Assembly: GCA_963791235.1 (NCBI GenBank)
Contig: CAWBRW010000029.1
Span: forward strand, 1,415,499-1,479,498
Length of the DNA: 64,000 nucleotides
Direction: 5' to 3'
DNA from: JALORV01 sp963791235
GTDB taxonomy: Bacteria; Pseudomonadota; Gammaproteobacteria; Burkholderiales; Burkholderiaceae_F
Part shown: positions 1 through 8,699 of the stretch, in pieces
Position numbering within the stretch: position 1 is the first letter of the stretch
Layout: every line of letters begins with the position of its first letter
Notes under the pieces: generated by a model
What the model was told of the DNA's origin: nothing
The model's input: only the letters and a program-made list of their open reading frames with translations
Databases searched by the model: none
Program-made: the position numbers and the translations under genes

Positions 1-690
1 GCCGCAAGCGACGCAGACCTTGTCGTCGTTGCCACGCCGGTCGGCGCCATGCGGGATTCGTTCTCTGAAATAGCGGGCTCGCTTTCGATGTCCGCAGTGG
101 TCACCGACGTCGGGAGCACCAAGTGCAGCGTGATTGACGATGCCCGCACTGCGCTCGGAGCGGCATTTGCCCGTTTCGTGCCGGCGCATCCGATCGCCGG
201 CGGTGAGCGACCGGGGGTGGAACACGCGGCGGCCGACCTGTTCCGCAACCGCTTGGTGATCACGACATCGATCCCGGCGACTGATCCTTCGGCAATTGCG
301 CTTGTGGAGGAACTCTGGCGGAAGGTCGGCGCTCGCCTCGAGCGCTTGAGTCCGGAGCAGCACGACAAGGTCTTCGCCGCGGTCAGCCACCTGCCACACC
401 TGCTCGCGTTCGCGCTGGTCGAGATGATCGCGCGCGGTCCGGACGCGGAGACGCGCTTCTCCCACGCCGGGGCCGGGTTCCGTGACTTCACGCGCATCGC
501 CGCCTCGAGCCCTGACATGTGGCGGGACGTCTGCCTGGCCAACCGCGGACCGCTGAGCGAAGAATTGCGCGCGTATCGCGCGCGCCTGGACATCCTTCAG
601 GCAGCTGTCGATACCGGGAACGGCGAGACCTTGCATGCCGTGTTCACGGCAGCAGCAGCCGCCAAGCGCGGCAGACGCACCGCGGCTTGA
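1..690 (+). CDS. tyrA: prephenate dehydrogenase, 3' part (5' end outside window)
   Basis: The enzyme oxidatively decarboxylates prephenate (or arogenate) with NAD(P)+ in tyrosine synthesis, in the cytoplasm. The frame is open from base 1, so the N-terminal Rossmann start is missing. What remains includes ATPVGAM and VTDVGSTK from the dinucleotide-binding half, PAHPIAGGE with the family's substrate-site histidine, and the helical C-terminal dimerisation domain with VSHLPHLLAFAL. The stop is at 688-690. In related bacteria tyrA is followed directly by aroA; here a pilus operon of about 8.4 kb separates them. The family assignment is firm; NAD versus NADP preference cannot be judged without the N-terminus. 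Confidence 0.92.
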   Translation, partial: AASDADLVVVATPVGAMRDSFSEIAGSLSMSAVVTDVGSTKCSVIDDARTALGAAFARFVPAHPIAGGERPGVEHAAADLFRNRLVITTSIPATDPSAIALVEELWRKVGARLERLSPEQHDKVFAAVSHLPHLLAFALVEMIARGPDAETRFSHAGAGFRDFTRIAASSPDMWRDVCLANRGPLSEELRAYRARLDILQAAVDTGNGETLHAVFTAAAAAKRGRRTAA

Positions 691-744
691 CGGCGCTCAT
701 CCGGTCGGATTAGCGCATCACACGTTCGCAGGTTTGGTCGATCC

Positions 745-778
745 CTTGAATTCGGCTACTCGGCCTAGCCAATTCAAG
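745..778. repeat. inverted repeat between tyrA and the pilus operon
   Basis: CTTGAATT at 745-752 is the exact reverse complement of AATTCAAG at 771-778, and GGCT (754-757) pairs with AGCC (767-770) inside it, leaving a nine-base loop and one bulged C. No T tract follows on either strand, so it is not a standard intrinsic terminator. It could be a weak tyrA terminator, a protein-binding site for the pilus operon, or a scar at the junction where the pilus genes joined the aromatic-amino-acid cluster. The rest of 691-916 shows no gene. Confidence 0.4.
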
Positions 779-916
779 CCGAGTCTCGCCGGTTTGCGCG
801 ACCGATAGCAGGCCCCCTCCGCTCGTCGCGGGTTCAGTTCCATTGAGCGGTGACTGCGGGCAATGCCGTGCGCCTGTGGATAAGCTTTGTTCAGGCATCA
901 ACCCGAATCCGTATCC

Positions 917-1549
917 ATGCACTCGCGCGGCTTCACGATGATCGAACTGCTGGTCGTGATCACGATCTCTGCGATCCTGGTCGCGACTGCCATTCCGTCG
1001 TTCCAGTGGTTCATCGCACGCAATCGGGCGTCGAATGCCAGTAATGATCTGCTGGCAGCGCTGCAGCTGGCGCGCGCAGAGGCCATCCGCCGCGGCGCAC
1101 CGGTTTCGGTCTGCCGCACGCTCGACCCGAACGCCGTGGACTCGAAAAGCGTTCCGAAGCTGGAGTGCAGCGGCACGGCCGGTGCGCCCTATGGCGAAAA
1201 TGACTGGGGCAGCGGCTACATCACCTTTGCCAAGGTGGGCGGCACGACGAACGCCCAGCTCGAGGACAACGACGTCGTGTTGCGCCGCCAGCAGCCCACC
1301 CGTGTCGGCGCTGTGCATGCCTTCATTGTGTCCAACCTCGGTGCTGACGAAGTTATCTCGTTTAATGGAAACGGGTTTATGCAGGCGACCCCCGCGATCC
1401 CGGGAGCCACACCTACCTTTGCCATCGACTATCGCAAGACCTCGGATACGGGTGTCGAGAACAACATGACCGGTGCGGGCCGTTGCGTGGCCATGGCCGC
1501 CGGCACCGGTCGTGCGGCTGCAAAACTTCCTTCGAGCGGGAAATGCTGA
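917..1549 (+). CDS. fimT: type IV pilus minor pilin, FimT/GspH family
   Basis: A minor pilin-like protein expected in the inner membrane before assembly into the type IV pilus initiation complex. The ATG at 917 gives a very short prepilin leader, MHSRG, cleaved by PilD before FTMIELLVVITI; Glu is at +5 of the mature protein, followed by the hydrophobic N-terminal helix and a GspH/FimT-type globular domain with four cysteines. A TTG at 887 would add ten residues but offers nothing better. It is the first gene of a six-gene pilus operon, and its stop overlaps the pilV start. No clear Shine-Dalgarno sequence is visible, so the start rests on the leader peptide. Confidence 0.85.
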   Translation: MHSRGFTMIELLVVITISAILVATAIPSFQWFIARNRASNASNDLLAALQLARAEAIRRGAPVSVCRTLDPNAVDSKSVPKLECSGTAGAPYGENDWGSGYITFAKVGGTTNAQLEDNDVVLRRQQPTRVGAVHAFIVSNLGADEVISFNGNGFMQATPAIPGATPTFAIDYRKTSDTGVENNMTGAGRCVAMAAGTGRAAAKLPSSGKC

Positions 1550-2085
1550 TCCAGACCACTCCAGTGTCCCGTCCGCGGTCCGTCCGCGGCGTGTCGATGA
1601 TCGAGATCCTGGTGACGTTGACGATCGTCGCCTTTGGCGTACTCGGTTTGCTCGGGCTGCAGGCACGCACCTTGAGCCACCAGAAGGACTCGGCCGATCG
1701 CAAGGCGGCGGCCGAGATGGTGGAGCAGCTGGCCGAGCGCATGCGTGCCAACCACCTTGGCTTCACTTCGGGTGAGTACGACCTCGACCTGAAGAACACG
1801 GACGCGCCGCCGGGCGCTGTGACGACCTGTGCGACCAAGACGGCGTGCACGCTCGAGGAAGTCGCCGCGCGCGATCTCGACCAGTGGGTCATCGAGCTGC
1901 GTCGGCGCATTCCGGGGTCCGCTGCCTATCTGGTGTGGGATGCCGCGTTTCCGAACCGCCTGTTGGTTTCCGTGGCCTGGGCCGAGCCGCAGTCCAAGGG
2001 CGAGGGCGTGGACCCGCTGTGCGCCTTGATTTCGGGCGACATACCGGCCGACTACCGCTGCTACCAGGCGATGGTGCATCCATGA
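1543..2085 (+). CDS. pilV: type IV pilus minor pilin PilV
   Basis: Minor pilin thought to join the tip or priming complex with FimT, PilW, PilX, PilE and PilY1. The ATG at 1543 overlaps the fimT stop and is preceded by a GGGA element. The 16-residue leader ends in RSVRG and is followed by VSMIEILVTLTI, with Glu at +5. The segment RKAAAEMVEQLAERMRAN just after the membrane helix is characteristic of PilV. The mature protein is about 164 residues and has four cysteines in its C-terminal two-thirds. The stop overlaps the pilW start as ATGA, indicating translational coupling. Confidence 0.86.
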   Translation: MLIQTTPVSRPRSVRGVSMIEILVTLTIVAFGVLGLLGLQARTLSHQKDSADRKAAAEMVEQLAERMRANHLGFTSGEYDLDLKNTDAPPGAVTTCATKTACTLEEVAARDLDQWVIELRRRIPGSAAYLVWDAAFPNRLLVSVAWAEPQSKGEGVDPLCALISGDIPADYRCYQAMVHP

Positions 2086-3098
2086 CTCGTACACAAGCAA
2101 ACGGACTTTCTCTCGCGCGCTTTGCCGAGCGCGGCCGGACATTGATCGAGCTGGTCATTGCGATGGCCATCAGCCTGGTGATCATCGGCGCGGTCGCCTC
2201 GCTGTATTTCTCGTCCAGCAAGGTGTCGCGGATGGCGAGCCAGGTGGGCTCGGTCGAAGAGGGTGCACGGCTCGCCATGTTCTTCATTGGCGACGCGATC
2301 AAGCTCGCCGGCTACGGCGAGATTGTCGGATCCGACTGGGCCGCCCGCGGACAGACGATGTTCGACGGTGCGCACATCCGCGGGTGCGTCGGCCGGCCGT
2401 TCACGGATCCGTTTGCCTCCCCGCCCGACCTGACCTGCGACCTCGGCAAGACGGTGCCTGGCGACGTCCTGTATGTGCGCTTCCAGGCGGGGCCGGAAAT
2501 TGCGCAGGTCTCCGCGGCCGAGCAGGCGAACCTGACGATGCCGGACTGTGCCGGCGACAGCAACGCTAATCAGGACGAGATGATCGAACTCACATCTGCA
2601 CACGTTAAGGCAGGTGTACAGCGGATGATGGTGACCAACGTATTCGGTCTCAACGCGGCCGGAACCAGCCTCAACTGCCAGGGCAACGGCGGTGGCGGCA
2701 ATCAGCCGCTCGTCGGCAACGTCAAGCATTTCAAGGTGTTCTTCCGGTTCGATGATGCGGGTTTCGAGGCGGCAAAGTACGGCGTCACGAATGCCGCGCC
2801 GCTGGGCGGATCGGTTCGGGATGCCACGTTCCTCAACGCGCAGGCGAGCACGGTGACCAATGCCTGGGACTACGTGACCGCCGTCATGGTGTGCATGACC
2901 GTGGAGACTGACGAGTTGGGCATCTCGGACGATTCGACCAACACGAAGGCCACGCGTTGCCCGACCACTGAGAAGGAAGCAGAGGAAGGCAAGGGCGACC
3001 TGGTCGAAACCACGACGACCGGCAAGGTCCAGCGCACTTACGCGCATGTTTTTACCGTGCGCTCCCGGGCAACCGCCAGTCCGGCGCTGACGCTGTAA
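2082..3098 (+). CDS. pilW: type IV pilus minor pilin PilW
   Basis: PilW-family minor pilin of 338 residues. The ATG at 2082 lies inside the pilV stop (ATGA). The leader ends FAERG and the mature N-terminus reads RTLIELVIAMAISLVI, so Glu+5 is kept, but +1 is arginine rather than the usual methylated Phe/Leu/Met-type residue. The remainder, with EEGARLAMFFIGDAIKLAGY after the helix, matches PilW, where such segments pack as an extended alpha helix before the beta domain. Several cysteines occur in the distal domain. The role is inferred from family and operon context: priming pilus assembly and presenting PilY1. Confidence 0.85.
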   Translation: MTRTQANGLSLARFAERGRTLIELVIAMAISLVIIGAVASLYFSSSKVSRMASQVGSVEEGARLAMFFIGDAIKLAGYGEIVGSDWAARGQTMFDGAHIRGCVGRPFTDPFASPPDLTCDLGKTVPGDVLYVRFQAGPEIAQVSAAEQANLTMPDCAGDSNANQDEMIELTSAHVKAGVQRMMVTNVFGLNAAGTSLNCQGNGGGGNQPLVGNVKHFKVFFRFDDAGFEAAKYGVTNAAPLGGSVRDATFLNAQASTVTNAWDYVTAVMVCMTVETDELGISDDSTNTKATRCPTTEKEAEEGKGDLVETTTTGKVQRTYAHVFTVRSRATASPALTL

Positions 3099-3108
3099 GG
3101 AAAACAGC

Positions 3109-3669
3109 ATGCCAAACGCATCCTTTTCTCGCTGCCGGACCACAACGCGCGTTCGCATGATGGGCGTGGTTCTGCCGGTGGTGCTGGTGATTCTGACAGT
3201 CCTCACCGCCCTGGTGGTCATGCAGGTGCGGCGTGCGACCGTTGACGAGCGCCTCGCCGGTTACACGCGCGAGGCGATCATGCTCGACTCAGCGACACAG
3301 ACAGTATTGCGGTGGTGCGAGTGGCGGGTCACAACGGCTCCGCTGGAGACCGTGATCGCGACATCGGTTCCCGGCAAGGCCGCGTGGCTGGACTCGGATA
3401 ACTGGAAGGACGCGGCGTCGCTGAACTTCACCGGAGTCAATCTGCCGGGCGTGACGGGCGATCCAATCTGTGTGATCGAGGACGCGACCTGCGAGTTGGC
3501 GCCTCCGATCAGTCCTGATGGAAAGAAGGGAACGCTCTGTAACACCGGGATAGACGACCGGTGGCGCAAGTTTCGGATTACGGCGCGGGTGCAGACCGCG
3601 GCGCCGGATCTGCCGGGGGGGGCCAGGACGTTGTATGCGCAGAGTGAGCTGCGCCTTTACACAGACTGA
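3109..3669 (+). CDS. pilX: type IV pilus minor pilin PilX
   Basis: PilX-like protein of 186 residues starting at the ATG at 3109 behind AAGGAAAACAGC. It carries a basic N-terminal leader ending RMMG and then a 20-residue hydrophobic helix, VVLPVVLVILTVLTALVVM. As in many PilX proteins there is no Glu at +5. The following segment RRATVDERLAGYTRE is the family signature for PilX, where 'EERMAGN' is usual. Four cysteines are in the globular part. It lies 10 bases after pilW and 32 bases before pilY1, consistent with one transcript. Confidence 0.82.
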   Translation: MPNASFSRCRTTTRVRMMGVVLPVVLVILTVLTALVVMQVRRATVDERLAGYTREAIMLDSATQTVLRWCEWRVTTAPLETVIATSVPGKAAWLDSDNWKDAASLNFTGVNLPGVTGDPICVIEDATCELAPPISPDGKKGTLCNTGIDDRWRKFRITARVQTAAPDLPGGARTLYAQSELRLYTD

Positions 3670-3701
3670 AGGCTGACAGCTAGGTGCGCAGGAGATCAAC
3701 A

Positions 3702-6700
3702 ATGATTACCAACAATTCCGATCGTCCCTCCAACATCGCGCTGCTGCGCGAGCGACCGCTCTGGGCGAAGGCGCTGGCTGTCCTCGTCATCCAGACTCTG
3801 GTGCTGCAGCCCGCGACCGTCTTTGCCGCCAGCACGATTTCGCAGAGGCCGATGTTCGCCGTCGGATCCCAGCCCGCGAACGTCATGCTGCTGATGGACG
3901 ACTCGGCGTCGATGATGTCCTACAAGCTGCAGACGCCTCCCGGACTCACTGAGCCGACCGGCGTGGTCGCGGTCAAGTACTACACCACGACGAAGAACGT
4001 CTCGGCCACCAACGAGTTCATGCTACGGGCGCCGGCGTTCAACCCGCTTTGGTACAACCCGACGATGACGTACCGGCCCTGGAACGACAACAACAAGCCG
4101 GACGCTACAAACAGCTTCCCGAAGGCGACCGAGAACCTGCCGAACGCCGACTACGGCGGTTCGACCAACGTCGCCGACATGACCAAGGCGACGCAGCGGG
4201 ACATGCGGTTCCGCGGCATTTCAGGCACGGATCGCGAGTGGGTCTCGAAAGCCCGTGGCGCGGTGGGGCAGGGTATCAACACGTCGACATCGCTGGTCTG
4301 GTGGACGACTGGCATTACGGCAGAGAGCAAGTGGGGGTGGAATGCCAGCGCGTCCCCCGTGCGTTGGGAGTTGACACTGGCCGGTCCTGCGGGCCTCGCG
4401 GTGTACCCGCCGATTCCGGAAGAAGGTGCGCAGGGTGCTGACCTGTTCACGAATTCCGGCGACCCAGTCTGCACAGTTACCCCGCCGTGCGTCGAGTGGA
4501 ACTACAAGTCCGTGCTGGACTTCTGCGCGGAGTGGAATACCAAGGTCGTCAACGACACGTGCAAGGAATACGAGAAGAAGACCGTCAACGACACGTGCCT
4601 TGAATGGAACAAGAAGACCGTCAATACGACCTGCGCCGTCTACAACAAGAAGCCCGGCGGTACCTGTCTCGAGTACAACAAGGACAAGCCGGTCTATGGC
4701 TCGACCTGTACCGAGTACAACAAGAAGACGGTGACGGATTTCGACAACTGCACCGCCTGGAACTGGCTGCCTGGCACGATCTGCACGGCGTGGAGCCAGA
4801 AGGACGAGACAACCTGCGAACTGGTCGAGGATCCGACGGCTGAAAGCGGATTCAAGCAGGTCTGTACGACGAAGAAGGTCAACGATGCGTGTATCGCCTG
4901 GTCCGATCCTGTCAAGGGCACCTGCAAGACCTACGGCACGAAACTGGTCGACGACACCTGCAAGACCTACGAAACCATTGGCTTCACCGACGGCACCTGC
5001 AAGACGTGGGACAGCCTCGTGGACGACCTGAGCTCCTGCGCAGTCTGGAACACGGCCGAGGTGGATGACACCTGCAAGACCTGGTCGACGAAGGAAGTCG
5101 ATGACCTGACCAAGTGCAAGGACTACAACACCAAGACGGTCAACGACACATGCAAGACGCCGGTCTACAAAGATGTAGAGGACACCTGCAAGACTATTGA
5201 TCCGGGCTGGACCTGCCCCGCCGACAAGTGGATCTATACCGGCGTGACGCTGGTGCCGGCCCGCTATTACAAGTACGAAGGGCCGGACATGACGGCGGCC
5301 GAGCGCTCGAAGCCGTCGAACTACCGGTTAGTCGAGATCAACCGCGGGAAGAGCTGGAAGAGTGGGGCTCGCGACAACGCCGATGTTGCCCTTCAGTTCC
5401 CGGTCGTCGATCCGATCACCGGAGCCGCGTCATCCCGCACGGATTGCGCCGCCGGCAGCTGGTGCACGTTTGACGAGGAAGCCCAGAACTTCGCGAACTG
5501 GTACGCGTATTACCGCAGCCGGCTGTTCACCGCGGTCGCGGTCAGCTCGCAGGCGCTGTCGGACATGAAGGACAACTCGCAGTACCTGCGCATCGGCTAC
5601 GGTCGCATCAACAACCAGCGCGGTGCCGCCAAGCCCTGGGATCCGACGAACCTGGCCAATCGCATGAGCGATCCCTTGCCGACGATTGACGGCGGCACGA
5701 ACTGGGGCGCGGTGGAGCGCGGCGTGCGGACGTTCGAGATTGCTGAACCCTATCGTCAGGAGGTCTTTGACTGGCTGTTCCAGTTGAACTGGACGGGCTC
5801 GACGCCTAACCGTGAGGCGCTCTACGGGGTCGGCCGGTACTTCGCGCGCACCGACAATCAGTCGCCCTGGGCCAAATTCCCGCAGTCGGGGGAGAAGCCC
5901 GAAGACAATCTCTGGTGCCGGCGCAATTACACGCTGCTTGCGACCGACGGGGAGTGGACCAAGGTTAATCCGGCCGTGGCGAAGAAGCCGCAGCCGCGAA
6001 TGGAAGATGCCTACTACGCAGCTGAACTGGATCCCGTCGCGGTGGGCGGCGTGACCAGCACCGTGCTGACGGCGCTCGGCAGCGCGGGTCCGAAGCAGGA
6101 CGGCGAGGACCCGAAGGTCGGCACGAAGTACGGGCCATACACCTACGATCCGGCGACTGAAACCTGGTTCGGGGGCGGCAAGTCGAACCAGGGCAATACG
6201 CTCTCGGACATCGCGTTCTACTTCTGGAGCCGTGACCTCCGACCCGAAGTGGCGATGAAGAATGGCCTCAAGCCCGATGGCCGCGATACCGCTTTCTGGC
6301 AGCACATGTCCACCTACATCATTGGGTACGGGGTTTCCGCAACAGAGGAAACGGCCGCTCGCGCCGCTATCACCGGCAAGGCGGCCATGGCCTGGCCGCA
6401 GGTCGGCATGGAGGACTGCCGCATCGTCGACGAAAACGCCGCGGCGGAAAACAAGGCCGTCGGCTGCACGACGTTCGACGCGGGGGTCACCTATGGCAAC
6501 CGCATCAACGACACCATGCGTGCGGCGTTGGTGAGCGGCGGCGAGTTCTATGCAGCCCCGGACGCCAACAAGTTGCGCCAGGGCATCCTTGAATCGCTGG
6601 CCTCGTTCCTGAAGGATCCGTCGGCCGGTGTCGCGCCGAGCATTTCAAGCTCGTACGTGACGCCGACCGGCATGGTGGTCCAGGCAACGTTCCGTACCGA

Positions 6701-8690
6701 CGTGTGGGACGGCGAGGTCATGGCGTTTGACTCGGTCAAGCTGCTCGATGCCCTCAAGAAGAAGACCGATCCGATGGCAACGGCGCTGAAGTGGAAAACC
6801 AGCTTCCCCGCTTGGGACAAGCGCTCGATCTTCACCTCGACGGCGGTGAACACCGGCGTGCCATTTCTCTGGGCCAAGATCGACGCGAGTCAACAGGCAC
6901 TGCTCGGCAAGAGCGAGGTGCTCGACTACATTCGCGGCGATATCTCGAACGAGCTGCGCAGTGCTGATGGCGACGGCAAGAACATCTACCGCAACCGTCG
7001 CGACACGATCCTGGGCACGGTCGTTAATTCCAGTCCGCTGTTCTCGAACGACACTTCGTTTGCGTACCAGCTGTCGCCGGCGGCGTCCTACTTTGACACC
7101 TCGGACCAGACGAAGAACGGCGCTCCCTGGTACACCGATTACGTCAAGAAGAAGAGGTCGACCCGCGTGCCGATGATTGCCTTTGGGGCCAACGACGGCA
7201 TGTTCCATGGACTGAACGCCAACACGGGCGAGGAACTGTTCGCCTTCGTTCCGCGGGCCACGTACTCGAAGCTGAAGGACTTCACTGACCCGGCGTACCT
7301 TCACTTCTACACGGTCGACGGGCCGGTCGTGGAAGGGGATGTGTGGGCGGGCGGCGTCTGGAAGACGATTGCCGTGAGTTCCACGGGTGCCGGGCCGGCG
7401 GGCTTGTTTGCCCTGGATGTCACGGAACCGGACAAGTTCGACGAATCCAAGGTTCTGTGGGACATCGTTCCCTCTGAAAGCGCGGATGCGGATATCAAGA
7501 AGCACCTTGGCAACGTGCTGCAGCCGGGATATCTCGGCAGCATCCGGTGGGACAAGGATTATCCGAAGCCTGCCACCCTGCCCAACGGCGAGTGGGTCTA
7601 CATCGTCGGGAACGGCTACGAAAGTGTCGAAGAGGACGCGGCCCTGCTGATCTTCAACGCACTGGACGGGACGCTGATCAAGGCGATTTCGACGGGCGAC
7701 GACACCGGCAACGGTCTGGGCGCCATCACGCCCGTGTTCGACGGCAATCGCAATGTCATCGGCGTGTACGCCGGCGACCGCAAGGGCAAGGTCTGGAAGT
7801 TCGACCTCAGTTCGTCCAACAAGGCGGACTGGAAGGTTGCGAACCATGCCGATGGCGATCCGACGACACCGGTGCCGCTGTTCACCGCCAAGGACTCGAC
7901 CAACAAGGCCCAGCCGATCACCTCGCCGCCGCGCGTCACGCTGCATCCCCACGGTGGTTTCTGGGTGGCGGTTGGAACCGGCAAGCTGTTCGACATCGGC
8001 GATCCGCTCGACAAGAACGTACAGAGCCTGTACGTGTTCCGCGACAACGGTGTCGCTGAGGTCAAGACCGGCAAGGACCTGAATCGGTCGAGCCTGCTGT
8101 CGCTGACGCTCGAGGAAGTGACTGTCGGTGCCAACTTCTTCCGCAATATCAAGGCCGCGGACTTCACCAAGCTGAAGAGCAACACGCTGCCGGGATTCTT
8201 CTTCGACCTCGTGGCCGACAAGAAGTCGGCTGACGGCGAACGGATCATCGCGCCGATGGTCATGGACGCGGGGGTGCTGTCGCTGTCGACATTCTCGCCG
8301 ACCTCGTCGGGCGACCCGTGCACACCGGGTGGCGTGTCGCAGCTCTGCCGCATCGATCTTGCGGGCGGCTTCACGCAGTCGGGCTTTGCCGGCCAGGGCG
8401 CTGACTCCGTCTGTATCCGGGTCGACCCGGGCACGGTGGGTGGCCTGGTTCCGCTCTACGAAGCCGCGGCGGTCTCGGGAACGAGTGTGCACACGATGAG
8501 TCAGGCCGAAATCGAGACGATGATGTCCAAGCCGAAGTACAAGCAGGCCAGTGCCACCGATGTCGCCAAGCAGCAGGGAGCGACGGGCACATGCACTCAC
8601 GTTGGCCTGAAGGTCGATGGCACGCTGGCGGGGATCCCGACGCAGTGCTCGGGCGTCATGCCGATCCGTAGCTGGCGGCCGATGCGGTAA
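3702..8690 (+). CDS. pilY1: type IV pilus tip adhesin PilY1 with an unusual cysteine-rich repeat insert
   Basis: PilY1 (1662 residues) is the secreted tip-associated protein of type IV pili, needed for assembly, adhesion and surface sensing. The ATG at 3702 follows AGGAGA; a GTG at 3684 is less likely. Residues 1 to about 43 are a long basic signal peptide ending VFAA. A von Willebrand A-like domain opens at DDSAS (66-70, the DxSxS metal site) and resumes after residue 505 with ARYYKYEG and NFANWYAYYRSR. Between these halves lies a run of about 20 Cys/aromatic repeats (257-505), not part of canonical PilY1. The C-terminal beta-propeller begins near residue 1155 (VPMIAFGANDGMFHGL). The propeller loop that carries a calcium site in Pseudomonas PilY1 reads FDGNRNVIGVYAGD here and lacks most acidic ligands; my recollection is that this is common in betaproteobacteria. 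An RGD (about residue 1077) sits at a position that is often RGD in the family. Confidence 0.93.
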   Translation: MITNNSDRPSNIALLRERPLWAKALAVLVIQTLVLQPATVFAASTISQRPMFAVGSQPANVMLLMDDSASMMSYKLQTPPGLTEPTGVVAVKYYTTTKNVSATNEFMLRAPAFNPLWYNPTMTYRPWNDNNKPDATNSFPKATENLPNADYGGSTNVADMTKATQRDMRFRGISGTDREWVSKARGAVGQGINTSTSLVWWTTGITAESKWGWNASASPVRWELTLAGPAGLAVYPPIPEEGAQGADLFTNSGDPVCTVTPPCVEWNYKSVLDFCAEWNTKVVNDTCKEYEKKTVNDTCLEWNKKTVNTTCAVYNKKPGGTCLEYNKDKPVYGSTCTEYNKKTVTDFDNCTAWNWLPGTICTAWSQKDETTCELVEDPTAESGFKQVCTTKKVNDACIAWSDPVKGTCKTYGTKLVDDTCKTYETIGFTDGTCKTWDSLVDDLSSCAVWNTAEVDDTCKTWSTKEVDDLTKCKDYNTKTVNDTCKTPVYKDVEDTCKTIDPGWTCPADKWIYTGVTLVPARYYKYEGPDMTAAERSKPSNYRLVEINRGKSWKSGARDNADVALQFPVVDPITGAASSRTDCAAGSWCTFDEEAQNFANWYAYYRSRLFTAVAVSSQALSDMKDNSQYLRIGYGRINNQRGAAKPWDPTNLANRMSDPLPTIDGGTNWGAVERGVRTFEIAEPYRQEVFDWLFQLNWTGSTPNREALYGVGRYFARTDNQSPWAKFPQSGEKPEDNLWCRRNYTLLATDGEWTKVNPAVAKKPQPRMEDAYYAAELDPVAVGGVTSTVLTALGSAGPKQDGEDPKVGTKYGPYTYDPATETWFGGGKSNQGNTLSDIAFYFWSRDLRPEVAMKNGLKPDGRDTAFWQHMSTYIIGYGVSATEETAARAAITGKAAMAWPQVGMEDCRIVDENAAAENKAVGCTTFDAGVTYGNRINDTMRAALVSGGEFYAAPDANKLRQGILESLASFLKDPSAGVAPSISSSYVTPTGMVVQATFRTDVWDGEVMAFDSVKLLDALKKKTDPMATALKWKTSFPAWDKRSIFTSTAVNTGVPFLWAKIDASQQALLGKSEVLDYIRGDISNELRSADGDGKNIYRNRRDTILGTVVNSSPLFSNDTSFAYQLSPAASYFDTSDQTKNGAPWYTDYVKKKRSTRVPMIAFGANDGMFHGLNANTGEELFAFVPRATYSKLKDFTDPAYLHFYTVDGPVVEGDVWAGGVWKTIAVSSTGAGPAGLFALDVTEPDKFDESKVLWDIVPSESADADIKKHLGNVLQPGYLGSIRWDKDYPKPATLPNGEWVYIVGNGYESVEEDAALLIFNALDGTLIKAISTGDDTGNGLGAITPVFDGNRNVIGVYAGDRKGKVWKFDLSSSNKADWKVANHADGDPTTPVPLFTAKDSTNKAQPITSPPRVTLHPHGGFWVAVGTGKLFDIGDPLDKNVQSLYVFRDNGVAEVKTGKDLNRSSLLSLTLEEVTVGANFFRNIKAADFTKLKSNTLPGFFFDLVADKKSADGERIIAPMVMDAGVLSLSTFSPTSSGDPCTPGGVSQLCRIDLAGGFTQSGFAGQGADSVCIRVDPGTVGGLVPLYEAAAVSGTSVHTMSQAEIETMMSKPKYKQASATDVAKQQGATGTCTHVGLKVDGTLAGIPTQCSGVMPIRSWRPMR
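4470..5216 (+). repeat. cysteine/aromatic tandem repeat coding region inside pilY1
   Basis: In-frame coding repeats, residues 257-505 of PilY1. Twenty-two cysteines are spaced mostly 11-14 residues apart. The recurring unit is approximately Cys-x-x-(Trp/Tyr)-x-x-Lys-x-Val-(Asn/Asp)-Asp-Thr, for example CAEWNTKVVNDTC, CKEYEKKTVNDTC, CAVWNTAEVDDTC and CKDYNTKTVNDTC. The DNA is also repetitive, with recurring AACGACACGTGCAAG and GACGACACCTGCAAG-like words, which suggests growth by tandem duplication. A few units are longer or eroded, such as the one with 15 residues between the cysteines near 4815-4865. Each unit placing one Cys and one aromatic in register suggests a beta-ladder or solenoid with disulfide or metal links; that is inference. 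Confidence 0.9.
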
Positions 8691-8699
8691 GGAGAGCAA

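Noticed and set aside
6925..6945. RGD in PilY1 as an integrin-binding motif
   Set aside because: It occurs at a position where RGD is common in the family, including in environmental species, so it gives no evidence for host binding here.
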